64,000 nucleotides of DNA, taken from the NCBI GenBank assembly GCA_933822405.4, contig CAKOGP040000125.1, positions 29,253-93,252 on the forward strand, written 5' to 3'. A model generated the notes under the pieces. That model was not told where the DNA came from. It saw only the letters and a program-made list of their open reading frames with translations, and did not search any database. Positions 19,132-30,833 of the stretch are shown piece after piece. This DNA comes from Cylindrotheca closterium. Its lineage: Eukaryota > Bacillariophyta > Bacillariophyceae > Bacillariales > Bacillariaceae. Each line of letters begins with the position of its first letter. The first letter of the stretch is position 1. Position numbers and translations under genes: made by a program.

Positions 19132-20855
19132 TCAAGCCTCTTCAGTTTCAATTCCCCGCATGACTTTGTTCTCGATTAAATCCGTGGACTGCTTGATCAA
19201 AAATTCATTGACCTCGGGAGAGGAAGTCCTCGCAGCCGGTAGTACATGACTTCCCGAGGACTCGCCCTTTTCCGATTGTCCAGGCTGAGAGGCGAGGATA
19301 GCATTAGAAGATTGTAGTTTTGGATTCTTCCCGTTAGGAGGCAGCATGCCCTTGTTTTCGGTCGCAGCCTCGGAAGTAGCTAGCCCTGAAGGCTTGAATC
19401 TGGACCAATCTTGCTGTTTCTCAGTTCCACAAGGAAGTCCAGGTGATGTTGTCACTACGAGTGTTTGCGCTGAGTGCATTGGTGGCCAGACAAAGGCAGG
19501 TGTAGCTTCGCCTTGATTGTCTGCTTGAGTCACACGACCCAAAAGGGAGAGAGATGGCTGTGCCGAAAGCAAAACAGCTTCTTGGAACGGCTTGGACTGA
19601 TACAACGACGATGGGGGATCTAACGATGCTGGAATATCAACAGCCTGCCGGCCTAGAGAGAATGGAGAATTGGAAGCCGAACCAGGCAATCCAGCTGCGA
19701 TCGTCTTGAGAAGCTGAGCTGCCCCGTGCACACCTCTCAAACCAGGACTCAGATCCCGATATGCTTTGGGAGCTGGAACACTGGTGGTGAGAGGTGGTGG
19801 ACTTTGCTCGGCCGGTTGCTTAAGATGCGAAGGTACCATGGTGTAAAAATTGGGTTCTGTTTGCGCATCGGCTGGTTGCTTGTGCCCAGTCCCCTTGACC
19901 TTCTGCCTCTGCATGCGCATGCAGAGGTGAGGTCTTCCCCTGAGAAAGAGTTCATGATAGTAGGCTCCGGCATCAGGGCCCTGTGTGATGCGACGGAATC
20001 CATATAAATTGAGCTGGCGCTGAAAGGAAGTCAGCTTGGTCTGCCGAAAGTATCTACCAGTATCGGTGCGGAGAAGCAAACAGGTTAGATTGGATCATCG
20101 AATAAAGTACAATCCAAAAACATCGATAAACTTGCCTTGGCATGATGTGTTCTGTGAATTCTTTGGGTTTCCTAACTAGAAAAGCTCTTCCATGCGGTAG
20201 CCATGTCACAACATTGGGCTGGTTTGCCATTTCCAACATTTCGTGAAGCTTTTGGAAACGAGCACAAGAGTGAGTTCGTGTGGCCCTCTACTCGATCCAC
20301 GGACAGTAGATGCATAATGGTGCTTACCTTTTCTGGAAACGGTTGCGTAACTCCACCCGTCTTCTTTCGCACAAAGCCAGCAGCATCAGGTACACTGGAA
20401 AAGTCTCGATAAACATGCGGGATTCCTCGTTTTCGATTGTTCTTGTTGCCAGGGGAGTTCTTTGCTGGTGGTGGTGTGGTGGAAGAAAGTACAGGGGTAG
20501 CAATAGTTGGCGTGGCAATGATTGCCACAATTGGCTGTAACTCAACAGGCGGCATTTGAGGTGATTCTGCCACAGTCGAAGAAACCGATTCATGGACTCT
20601 GGTTTCTTCCGGAACCTTTGGTTCATCAGTCATCGTGGGTGTTGGAGGAGGAGGAGATGGCTTCTGATGGCTCGTTCGTGCCACCGTCTGAGCTACAGAG
20701 GTTGAGAGATCATTCCTAGCTCGAAGAAGCACATGCCGGTTGTCTGCATAGTCTTTAGCCCATTCGAGAGATGGCTTTCCAGCGGTGTGCTGCTGCAGTC
20801 CTCCGAATCCACTCTTTTCTATTCCTCCATCAACTTGATGGTCCATGTTGTGCAT
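19132..20855 (-). CDS. HSF-type transcription factor
   Basis: Heat-shock-factor DNA-binding domain protein; this family is greatly expanded in diatoms. Exons are complement of 20328-20855, 20136-20248 and 19132-20053, 520 aa. Splicing rebuilds the winged helix: [61 protein letters not shown], then [21 protein letters not shown]. The recognition helix ([19 protein letters not shown], about residues 213-232) is fully conserved. Intron 2 begins GCAAGT, a GC-AG intron; no GT donor keeps the frame. The N-terminal 150 residues are Pro/Thr-rich and disordered. No clear leucine-zipper oligomerisation region follows the domain; the C-terminal 250 residues are Ser/Pro/Gln-rich, possibly an activation region. 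It probably binds nGAAn-type elements as a nuclear regulator. Confidence 0.87.
19906..19927. repeat. 22-bp perfect palindrome inside the HSF coding region
   Basis: CCTCTGCATGC followed directly by its reverse complement GCATGCAGAGG. It encodes the CMRMQR part after the HSF domain, so the symmetry may be a coding coincidence. Confidence 0.8.
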
Positions 20856-22336
20856 TGCTAGTTTGCGAATCGATCAAGCGGTAGTGTCAATGATTACTGT
20901 TGCGATAGTGATTTCCACATCTAGTGCAGTGCCAGGATATCTTGTTCTTGAATAATATTGGATGCTTGATGTGTTGAAAGCAGGTAGTGTTCGCATCTGC
21001 ACCCATCAAACTTACTTGCCTTTCGATCAAAATTCTTGCAAAAGCTAGAACGTACATCAGCGCGAACTCCACATCAAAAAACTGTTCTTGACTGACATGT
21101 GTCATTTGTACGAAGACTCACGTACTTTTTCTACGTCATTTCAACAAATGCTCCTTTTTGGGCTTCTCATTTTCCGAACCCAACCATCAATCAAACTAAA
21201 TAAATCAACGTCAGGATCCAAAAAGTGCGTACCATCCCAACCCTAATCAGAATGAGACATTCCGAATGACATCATCGAGGAGTTGGTGTATGGTAGTCAC
21301 ATTTTCGTTGCACTGCGCAATCAATCAGCCCTCGTGGATCATCTTTTGCTTGCACTGTATAGAATAAGTGTAGTTCCATTGTCCACCCGCCAGTTGAAGA
21401 GCTCCATCCAGTCGACTAGGTGGTGATTAGTACTTGCTTCTGCCCTTGATCTTGTATCGCCTTAGTATCCTCATTTTCATGGTGATAGGCTAGCTCCAGA
21501 AAAAGTTGGTTCCACTTGTTGAGTTGTTGTCTTCCTTCTTGGAGAAACATTGCTTGAGTGAAAGAAAGGCCGACAAGTGCTTTCGTATCGTCGTGATGAT
21601 AGGGCGTGTCCCAACAGTAGACCAAGCTGGTATTTCCGAATTGGAAAAGTGGAAAGAAGAGTGGTGTAGATCCTTCAAAATGTTCGACACTTTGAAAGTT
21701 ATTATGGTCAAGTTGAAGATAAGTTGCCAATCTTCAAGCAGAATCTCCTTGTCCGTGTTTTTAAATTTAAAAAATGAGTCATTGCCCTCCGAAAGATGGT
21801 GAATCTCACGAAAGATTGATTCATTCTCTTATCCGTGATATCATTGAGTATCTGTGATCCTATCGTTGCTCCTGGTCTTGTATCTATCAGAATTCGGAAT
21901 TATGCTTGGTCGTCAGATGGGTTTCGCTTCTAATTTTTTTCCGCATGGCTTCATTGATTGGGCACCAATAGTAAGTTGTTGTCTATGAAGGATTCGTCAA
22001 TCATACTAGAAGGAGGTTCATGAAGTGCTGAAGTGGTTGTCTAGTACGAGGGATCTGTGTGTGCGTTTGATCCCTTTTTACTGACGGAGCACTTGGTGAC
22101 ATTGTGGTGCACCGATTAAAGTATATAGGGACATGGTGTTGCAATCACAACAGATAGAACCAGTGAGCGACCTTGCTTTGATTGTTCGGAGGAAGCGAAA
22201 ACGACGACAGAAAAAAATGATCTCATCGATGACGTACACGTACCTATGACTCTCATCTTAGTCACGAATATCTCAAACACGGATGTGAAACTTCAAAACA
22301 CCAATGCTACCGTATGGTCATCAAACAATAATATTG
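20856..22336. other. Intergenic, no firm gene
   Basis: About 1.5 kb between the divergent HSF and membrane-protein genes. A minus-strand frame at 21416-21730 (104 aa, NTSLVYCWDTPYHHDDTK...) has some protein-like composition but no recognisable domain and no clear start context. Another at 20887-21105 probably belongs to the HSF 5' region. No repeats or RNA genes were recognised. Confidence 0.4.
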
Positions 22337-22993
22337 ATGATGGTGGGACGACATCAGTCAGCTTGTTTGGCAGTAACACTGTTCTTTCTTCTTCTTGTCA
22401 CTACTGTGAGAGGATCGTTTCTATCTCCATCACCGATTCTGGCGAATGGATTTTCAAGAATGCAACAAAAAGCGCTGATACGCAATGAGGTGATTTCAAA
22501 CCAACGACATGTGACATTATGGAAGAAGGTTCCACCGACCAGCCCGTCCATCAGTCAAGACACCTTGCGGAAATCTTCTTGTCTCTATTCTCGACCACAA
22601 GATAATCTAGTTTCGGGTATTGCCGAAATCGGCATTGGGTTTGCACTTGGCGTCCTTTGGAGTGAGTTCTTCATTGCTTTCACAGGCTGTGGACCAACCA
22701 ATTTTTCGGATACTCTTGAAAGAATATGCTACCAGGGCGTAATTGTCTTGGCCGGAGTAGCACTCTTTAATCGGATTGTGACAGGTGGTAAGGATTTGGA
22801 AAAGTCAGCGGAGGATGTCTTTGGGCCACTGGAATCCTTTACTTTGATTCAAGTACAAATTGCTGAGTATTCCAGCGCATTGGCAGTAGTTGGTGCCTTT
22901 GTGGCCTTGGGATTTCAGTATAGTCGAGGGGCAGATATTGATGGCCTATCAGGAATTGATGTGGCCATGTGTCGGGCTATTCGAGACCTGTAA
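22337..22993 (+). CDS. Unknown multi-pass membrane protein with signal peptide
   Basis: 218 aa from the ATG at 22337 (MMVGRHQSACLAVTLFFLLLV); an in-frame ATG at 22304 adds 11 residues. A strong signal peptide ends near VRG-SFLSPS, a cleavage region with a Phe at or near +1/+2 as seen in diatom plastid preproteins. Three hydrophobic segments follow: GIAEIGIGFALGVLWSEFFIAF, GVIVLAGVALFNRIV and SSALAVVGAFVALGF. The family is unknown to me. Plastid membrane location is inferred from the presequence only. Confidence 0.6.
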   Translation: MMVGRHQSACLAVTLFFLLLVTTVRGSFLSPSPILANGFSRMQQKALIRNEVISNQRHVTLWKKVPPTSPSISQDTLRKSSCLYSRPQDNLVSGIAEIGIGFALGVLWSEFFIAFTGCGPTNFSDTLERICYQGVIVLAGVALFNRIVTGGKDLEKSAEDVFGPLESFTLIQVQIAEYSSALAVVGAFVALGFQYSRGADIDGLSGIDVAMCRAIRDL

Positions 22994-23326
22994 ATCTAGA
23001 CGAGGTGCTACGAGGGAAAGGGGGGTTCTGCTGATAAGATGGCTGGTGTCCTTTTGTGATGGAACCAAACAGACCGCTGGAGCGTTCCATCCACCAAAGC
23101 TTATTCGATCAATGCTATAGAAAGAAACCGAGAGTAGCGGCGATGAAGTTGCTTTTATACGTACGACCTTTATTCTGAGGCCTACTTCATTCTGTCGTTG
23201 GAACACTCTGTGGACTAGCAGAAGGGCCCAGTTCTGACCCTCATAACAAGGAGAAGACACAAAGCAATAAGGACAACCAACATAGTAATACAAAGGAATA
23301 CAACCTAATTTTCCAGTTCTATCCTT

Positions 23327-26300
23327 CTATTTTGCCATGTACGTCATAGTTTCGGTTTCCAACGTCGCATCCATTTCTGGATGTCCTTCAGGTGGTAATT
23401 TCAATCCGTCTAGATTGATACTTGGTTGCAGCAGCTTATTCGAATCTACCATGCGGTCAATCTTGCCGTAAACTTCAATCTGAGTGTAGGCTTCCTTTGC
23501 TTGCTCAAAATAATGTTTAGCCCAATATTCGTCGTTTTCCCGAAGTAGCATTTCTGCACATCGTTCATTTGCCAAAGCCTGATCGTTGACGAACCCCGAT
23601 CTCGCAGCAGCAAAAATTGACTTGTTTTACAATCCACGAGCTTCACCTGTGTTGCCACCTGCGGCCTCTTTTTCAGCTTGCAAAAAGTAAAGAATATGGA
23701 CACAATTGACGTTTCCATTCGAGACAAACTTCTCTGTGTTCTTCAAAGCTTTCGTTCCGACCGACTTGTATTTCTTGATTCCACGACGCAAGAATTCAAA
23801 CGCTACAATGCCTTCAAATAAGGCGGTCCTCCAAATGATTGGATTAGCCGGATTGACTAGTCAATTTTTCCTGTTTCAGAAAGCATGGTCGCCCCTAATT
23901 CAAAATTGCCAAAGTAGACACAAAGTTGAAGTTTGTGACAATACAATTGAGCCCGCAGTGGTGGGTTATTTGCTTCCTTCGCCGTAGCGAGCATGGCGTC
24001 TTCAGACATTGCTTCGCCATCCATAGAGATTGAATCATCACTGCGACCCAAGAGATTCAATACTATCTGCCACGTCAGGCAAAGGAAGTTTCGTTGCAGT
24101 TCCATATTGCAGTCTTGCATTTGCTTGGAGTAGTCCGCAAAGTCAGCCTCGAGATTGGACAAGGGTTTTCCAATCGAAAAACAGAAGAAACCATAGAGGG
24201 CAATATTCATCATGCCGAACTCTAGATCGCCTGTTTCGCAGCCAATTTGGTATCCCAGATAGAGCTCCTTGGCACGCCCAGACATTGGTTCTATCCATGG
24301 CAGGACGAATCCATATGCCGCAGAAATTGGAGCATGTTGGGTTTCCATCAGGTTCTGCTTCTTGGCCAATTCAATCGCCAGTTTGCAAGGTTTTTGGGCA
24401 GTTTTCACAGTTCCAAGCGCAAAATCGACGAGTGCAAAGACACCAAGAGAACGGCATGTATGCTCGCTGGTACCATACTTGAGGGACCATCGCATGATCT
24501 TCAGTACTGAAGATACCATCAAATCGGGGTTTACAGCGTAAAGGGACGAGTTCACAGCAGTCAAAAGATCCAATGCGACAAGTTTGTGTGCATCGTCCAT
24601 CTCTCCGTTTTGAAGGATCGAGTCCATGGGAATCTTTTTGAGAAGCTGCTTTGTCTTGACCAGGCCGCCCACAATTGCCAACTTTCCAAGTCCCGGACGA
24701 ACTCTCGCAATACATTGACAGTCAAGCTGATGGCTTCCACGTGCTTATTTTGTCGCGAAGCCAGCTCTGTTATTTTCAACGAGTACGCCGTGATCTTGTC
24801 TAGTATCGACTTGCCTTTGGCATTGATAATAATATTAATGTCCTTGTTCAGTTGATTCCATTCGCCGTTGGAGTATTCAGCCTTGATCAAGGAATTCTGG
24901 AGCTCCAAAAACAAGTCGTAATGCTTCTCCCATCGTTCGGTGGGCGGTATCAAATCAATGGCAACTCGAAGGTAGTTTTGTGGATGCTGCAAATGCAGAC
25001 GACTCCAATGCATGTTTACCAGCCTGAAAGTTCAATTCGGCCAATAGCATAACTTCCTTCGAAGACTTGATCAGGTCTCGACCTTGGTTGTACATGTCCA
25101 CAACGGCAAACAGCTTTCCTTCAGAATCAAAATCGTGTCGCTTGGAATACAGGACCCGTGCCATTTCTAGGTTTAGCTCTGGCAATGTACTTTCGTCTTG
25201 AAAAGAAATGGCGGCCATTTCGATCTGATCGTGGGCAAAGTAATAGACTTTTTGGTTCTGGTTGGAACCACGGTCTTGAGTCACTACCACTTCCAAAAAG
25301 CCGGTGTCGACCAAGGCTCCCAATATGACTGCGGTGTTTTCGAGAGTCTCCACAGCCGGCAAGAGGCTAGAGCCTGCAAGCTCGGTAGCCAGTATGTCCA
25401 CCACAGTCTCTTGAAAGGAAGATCCTAGAAATGATATGATGGTGAGTAATCGTCGAGCATTTTCGTCTAGCTTTTTCATCTTTTTCATGAGCACGAGGAG
25501 AACACTGTTGGAAACCACTGTACTTTTTCGAATTTTCTCCAACTTCCAGGACCAACTGGTAGTGCCAATATTGTACGAGATGTGGTCTTCGTCTCGAAGG
25601 GCAATCAGGAACTGAATTAGAAAAAAGGCATTGCCTTCCACTTTGGAATGGGCAATTTCGGCAAGCTCTTTGGTTTCGGAAGGGTCGGCATTGAACAGGT
25701 CGGTAATCAGGTCGTGCGTATTTTGCAAAGAAAGGTTTTCAATCCAGAGACGCTGCATCGTTCGACCCCTTGACATTTCGACTACTGCCAGACGTCGCAG
25801 CAGTAAATGTTGATCGTCCACTTCGTTGTCTCGGTAACTCCCAATGATCAACAGAGATTCCTCCAATCCAGGTTCCAGTAACATGAATTCTAGCAAATCA
25901 AGTGAGGCTGGATCAATCCATTGAAGGTCATCTAAAAATATAATCACCTTGTGTTGAGGTTGGCACACACTGGCGAGGAATTTCGACAAGGCAAACTTGA
26001 AACGAGCTTGAGATCGTACAACGTCGTAGCTTTTCTGTTCGGGAGCGACTGTGGATTCTTCCTCCTTGCCACCACCGTCAGTGATATTATCTGGAAACAG
26101 GTCCTCCAAATTTGGTATCAGATCCAGCAAGACACGGTAATTCTTCCTAAGTGAACGTTGTAGTTCTTCCTTGTCAGCCGGAGGCAGCATGGAGAATTCA
26201 GATACCAACTGTGTCAATGCCGTAATAAAGGCATTGTAGGGCAACGACCTTTGATTCTGATCGAATTTTCCTGAACAAAAGAATGCTGATTTGTCTCGTT

Positions 26301-26589
26301 TCCGCGTTTGCCGTTGAAACTCTTTGACGATGGCCGATTTCCCTGTCCCTGAGAGTCCGGCAACGGTTACCATGTTCATTGGTGTCTGTTTGGCATTCTT
26401 GTCATTCTTAGTAGAATTGCCCTTTTGCAGCCCCTCGTAGGCGCGACGAAGAGCTTCAATCTCCTTGTCGCGACCGTATAAATGATCCAATCTGTCAAAT
26501 CGTAGACGATTCAATTCCTCCAAAGTCTCCTTGGCGGCTTTGCTCTTGGCAGGGTTTGTGCGCGAGGAAATGATGCGAGTCGACGACAA
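23327..26589 (-). pseudogene. Decayed AAA-ATPase/TPR regulatory protein gene
   Basis: The reading opens intact at 26589 with a predicted-ATPase module (AAA_16 type) of the kind found in large signalling ATPases: LYGRDKEIEALRRAY, Walker A GLSGTGKS (about residues 80-87), Walker B VIIFLDDLQWIDPASLDLL, and sensor-like IGSYRDNEVDDQH. Helical TPR-like repeats follow. After about 530 residues the frame shifts near 24971-24980 (an A4 run), again near 24678-24692, again near 23851-23870, and a TAA at 23627-23629 replaces what should be Tyr in ARGLxNKSIFAAARSG. Across all frames the protein would be about 1080 aa. None of the breaks has usable splice sites. Either this is a recent pseudogene or the assembly carries single-base errors; four independent lesions favour decay. 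A relative lies at 62294-64000. Confidence 0.7.
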
Positions 26590-27167
26590 TTCTGCGGAAG
26601 TCTCTCTTTTTCAAAGGCGTTGCTTCCTGATCTCGACGCCGGCCTCGAGCTCATGGCAGCTCTCGTCTGTCTGATGGGATCCTTTTTTGCGGGATGGATC
26701 GATTGAGGGATTATTCTTCCTGTGAAGCAGCTTTGTTTTATACGGTAGTTATTGTGTGTCTGGTGAATGAATTATGACACCTGACCAAATAAAAAGCGCG
26801 TGAGCTTTGCCTTTCCTTTCATGTCACACATGTGTCGGGTGCTTTGGTCCTTGCTTTGGTGGTCTTTTCGCCTCTCACCAAACTTCAATCAACAATGATG
26901 GTGCTTATGACGGCGGATCCTCAGCGGCACCAGCATCCTGTTCCGAGCTGAGCATAAAATCCAAACTCCAAACTCGAATATAGCTACAGTACTTTACCTT
27001 GCTGAGGTATACTGTTTCAAAAATACCGGTAGATGCATGCAGACCAGCACTATCTGGCACTATGGTATGGTGTATGGTGTATGGTGTATCATGGTACCGT
27101 ATTGTACCTTCATTTTTCTGTGTCGACTGGTTCGATCCGTGCCTCTGGCTATGTGAATGGTTCGACA

Positions 27168-27175
27168 TATAAAAG
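27168..27175 (+). promoter_or_regulatory. TATA box candidate
   Basis: TATAAAAG stands 47 bp upstream of the ATG at 27222, within a normal range for a short leader. A tiny upstream frame starts at 27193. Confidence 0.35.
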
Positions 27176-27221
27176 AGAGTCGCAGTCCCCCAATGAGCAA
27201 GCTTACATATCCACCACCATC

Positions 27222-27353
27222 ATGAGATTGTCGACCTGTCGAATAGCTTCCTTAAGGATAAGATGGCTTATGACAGTCTTTGTTGTCTCACATTCGTTGT
27301 TGAGTTCAGTCTTTACGACGTCACCTTTCGCCATCAACACTGTCACCACATGA
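27222..27353 (+). CDS. Possible 43-aa hydrophobic peptide
   Basis: The frame from ATG 27222 to TGA 27353 reads MRLSTCRIASLRIRWLMTVF and continues with VVSHSLLSSVF, a basic start plus hydrophobic core like a signal anchor, then a Thr-rich tail. A TATAAAAG box is well placed upstream. No homologue is known, and it may be random or a first exon. Confidence 0.22.
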   Translation: MRLSTCRIASLRIRWLMTVFVVSHSLLSSVFTTSPFAINTVTT

Positions 27354-28108
27354 TCAACGTCACCCACTTATTCCATCAGCGATATATCTCTTCCGCTGGT
27401 CCCGTCTAGACTTTATCAGAGTACGCGACTACGATAGAAGGTGCAAAAGAAAGCAATGTTTTCCAAAGAAGTGAATGAGTACACAGAACCCGCCTATATT
27501 ATGGGTCGCAATCAATTTGGACTTTCAATTTCATTATTCTTCCGAGTCAGTTGTCCGTCCAAATGGACCCCCATGGAAAAAGAATGGATTGAATTTGATC
27601 TACTGTAGGCCTCCTTGATTGCCATGGGTCCATCCTCCTCCTGGACCTCCGATATTACCTATACCGTATGAATTCTATAGTGCAAAAGACCAATTTGACA
27701 TACATGTTGCATCACATGCCCACGATGAGCACTATATATCACAATGGGTGGGGACGAATCGAGTTGCATCACGGTTCCGCGATTGGTTCTCGGAATTAGA
27801 AGGATTGGCGATCTATCGAGATTATCGAGATCAAGAGGTTACTACTCTAGGACGTTTGGACTATCGTTCACAAGTCATCGCATTGAAGCGGTGAAAAGAT
27901 GACATTGCAAGAGGAGCAATTAGTTGAGGAAGATGATGCTTTGCATATGTAAATTGGATTAGTAGTTGAATTCTGCTACATGCTACTATAGAGAAAGCAT
28001 AGCAAAATAAGCATGGTTTTACATACGACTTCTACTTCCAGCTTCCATGCAGGTTGCCAGTAAATGATATATTCGTCAAACTCATCGTGCGGTGGGTCAT
28101 CGCAGTCA

Positions 28109-30367
28109 TTACTTGCAATGGCAGCAAGCGTTATCTGCGCTTACACCATTGACAGCCCAGTCTCCGTTGGGATCACACATCTCATTACTCTTGTATTCAG
28201 CGCAGCCCCAATCATCCGTGTCCTTCCAATTCGCGTCATCCGTACATCCCCCAGATGGCGAGACTGGAGCAGGAGTAGTGGAGACTGGAGCAGGAGTAGA
28301 ACTCGGGCCTGAACCTTTGCAATGGCAGCAAGCGTTATTTGCGCTCACGCCGTCGACAGCCCAGTCTCCGTAGGGATCACACACCGCATTACTTTTGTAT
28401 TCAGCGCAGCCCCAATCATCCGTGTCCTTCCAATTCGCGTCATCCGTACATCCCCCAGATGGCGAGACTGGAGCAGGAGTAGGGGAGACGGGAGCAGGAG
28501 TAGTTGAGACGGGAGCAGGAGTGGCTGGACTTGACCCACACGCCCCAAAACAAATCTGCACCGCGGCAAATCCAGTTGCGGTGTTGGCATCCACTTGGGT
28601 CACCTTGATAGTCACGTCTTTACCAAGATCCAAATAATTCGAGATCTTGTATTCTTGACCTTGCTTGAGCGAAGCAACCTTGGTCGAAATTTCAAAACCA
28701 GGCTTCTGTTTCACGACAGTGACTTCATTGATAGATTCATGAGTCCCCTCGTTCCAACCAGAAGCATGATTGTACCCAATGTAGTAATCTTCGTCACCAG
28801 GCGGACCGGCAAGCTTCAACACGATTTTGTCATCACCTGAAATTTTATCGTCTTTCAAATATCATGTGGAAAGGCAAGTTGAGCGAAGTGTTTGAGAAGC
28901 ACATAAAATCTTCTTTGAAAAATCGACTAAACTTACAATTGCCCACGCCAATAAGCTTTCCTGAGTATTCAGCAATTTGGGGCTTTACGTCTTGTAATCT
29001 ATCGGAGTACCAACTGTGATGAAAAAGCGAAAGTGGTTAGCCCGGAATTTTCAATGTGTGATATCGATTCCATAATTGCTCGACTTACCCGATATAATAA
29101 TTTTTGGCTGGATTGTAACAAAGTTTGGCTGCAAGTCCCTCATCATGATCTTCGCAAAAGGTTAGCAATAATCCAAGAACATAAAAAATGGACCAACAAA
29201 TTCTTACCAATCACATAGCCCATCATCCCTTGATGATCTCCATTGACTCCCTCTTTAGATGTTCCTTCATTTGCATGGTGAAGATTCAAGTTGTGGCCCA
29301 TTTCGTGCTAATGGGATAGAGATGAAACGAAGTTAGCCATCACTCGCCTTTCTTGGAGTAGTCCTGCATCTATCACTCGAGTAACTTACCACCGTCATGG
29401 TAGGATAGAGTATATTTGGGTCACCGTAGATACTGTAAGGAGTCTGAGCATAAGCCCATGCTCCCTTCATGGTGCCGTCTGGGATACCAATCAAAACAAA
29501 TTCAAAAATGGAGGCAAGATCGGTAACTGAAAAATGAGTTTCCAACTTTTCGAGGACATCATTGTAGATCGCATGGTCGCCTTTAGGGATCGAAACAGCG
29601 CTTGAAGTGATTTCGATTACGCCATTGATAACTCCATCGCCTGTTGCAGGGACAACCTTCATCTTCCCATGGGAGCATCCTTCGAATACACTTTTTGCGT
29701 TCACAATGTCTCCACTGGTTCCAAATACCTTATCGCTCATTTGAGCCGCGGAAGGTTCAGGCGCTTTGCCATCGCTCGTTGTAACACGAACCACAAGAGC
29801 CTTTTGGATACCAGTGGAAGACTTGAGCTTCCGGCGATTCTGAACCGGAGGGAAGGTGATCTCGCTGTCAGCAGTGATGGTCAACGTCAACTCCGAGCTG
29901 TTAATGACTGCATTTGTTGCAAGCATCTCGATAGTACCACTGCATAGTTTTCCATCGTAGGCGTCATTGACGAAACCGATTCCTTCGATGGCAACAGAGA
30001 ATCCGGCCTCAAGAGCATCTTCACCTTTCAACAAACAGTACCAGGATTTCTCAGCCCCCTCTTCAGTTTCTTGTACCCTTTCCACCAAAACACAAGGCTG
30101 AGTTTGGGTTCCTCCACTACGTGACTTGGACTGTAGACCGCCGAGTTGAAAAAGAAAAGAATGAATAAGTAATCTGTACACGGATGCATAGAACATATAA
30201 CTCACTTGCAAGCTTACCTCAACTCGATTGACACCATTCTTTCCATGAGAGCGGACGTCGTGAGTTTCATGAGAGCGGACGTCGTGGAGTTTACGAAGGT
30301 TTCCATCATCCGCCGAAGCTGCTGCCACAGCTGCGGCGAGTAGACCTAATTTGATGTTGAAAAACAT
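28109..30367 (-). CDS. Secreted gametolysin-like zinc metallopeptidase (M11) with Cys-rich tail
   Basis: The M11 family contains algal gametolysins that digest wall or matrix glycoproteins. Six exons: complement of 30218-30367, 29390-30130, 29208-29307, 29089-29149, 28937-29013 and 28109-28851, 623 aa, all GT-AG. Residues 1-19 are a signal peptide (ending AAAVAAASA). A prodomain-like region precedes TVHEMGHNLNLHH, the zinc site with catalytic Glu (His about 298, 302, 308), split exactly at the His by an intron. Met-turn-type GMMGY follows, then LCYNPAKNYYIGWYSDRL and a beta-rich region. Pro/Thr linkers (TPAPVSTTPAPV) join two nearly identical Cys-rich modules (GGCTDDANWKDTDDWGC...NACCHCK), ShKT-like in spacing and common in diatom secreted proteins. 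An extracellular or cell-wall role is likely; the substrate is unknown. Confidence 0.82.
28117..28483. repeat. Direct repeat encoding the two Cys-rich modules
   Basis: A 163-bp unit at 28117-28279 recurs at 28321-28483 with roughly a dozen differences. The last about 85 bases, from TTGTATTCAGCGCAGCCCCA through the linker, are identical. Offset is 204 bp, a multiple of three, so the protein frame is kept. Confidence 0.85.
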
Positions 30368-30833
30368 AATCTTGCTTGGCGGCTTGTAAAGTATCAGAAC
30401 GAAGAAATTGTGAGATGCTTCTGTTTGGAGATTCGAAAATTATTTGATCTTTTATTCGTAGAATACGCGTGAAACTGGTACTTTAATATCCAAAGATCCA
30501 AGATTTGTAATGACTATTCGAAAAGACTGAAGATGAAGATTAGTCACCGGATCCCTTTCATCGTAAAAATGGTACTTTAAAATATTGAATATATCCAAAG
30601 ATCCAAGATTTGTAATGACTACGAGTACTGGTACTATATATATGGTATATTTTATATTCGAAAAGACTTTTTTTACGTTTTTTAGATGGAAGATTTTGGA
30701 GTGGATTGTCAATTCGCAGACGACCGTCAATGCAGCATTGCTGGCACAAGCAACCAAGTCCGATCAGAACTTGTATTATACTTGTGTGCAAGTGTATTGA
30801 CAGAAAGATAAGAGTTATTTTTGACATTTAAAA
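30368..30833. other. Intergenic between divergent genes, with short repeats
   Basis: It lies between the M11 peptidase and DUF3605 genes. The phrase ATATCCAAAGATCCAAGATTTGTAATGACTA occurs in two forms at about 30486-30515 and 30592-30621. Otherwise AT-rich, and no gene was seen. Confidence 0.5.

Larger units (their letters stand above)
26590..28108. other. Intergenic with weak small-ORF candidates
   Basis: It contains a short TGGTGTA-type repeat at about 27061-27090, the TATA-led small frame at 27222, a 50-codon frame at 27456-27608, and an ATG-less open frame at 27619-27894 that could be an exon of an unrecognised gene (it reads ASHAHDEHYISQWVGTNR, then RDWFSELEGLAIYRDYRDQE). None could be tied to a family or joined by good splice sites. 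Confidence 0.4.

Noticed and set aside
27121..27145. GGTTCGATCC string resembling a tRNA B box
   Set aside because: No A box, acceptor stem or anticodon arm could be folded around it.
28064..28507. Plus-strand frames with near repeats (MAASVICAYTIDSPVSVGITH and a second copy)
   Set aside because: Reverse-strand images of the duplicated Cys-rich modules of the M11 peptidase.
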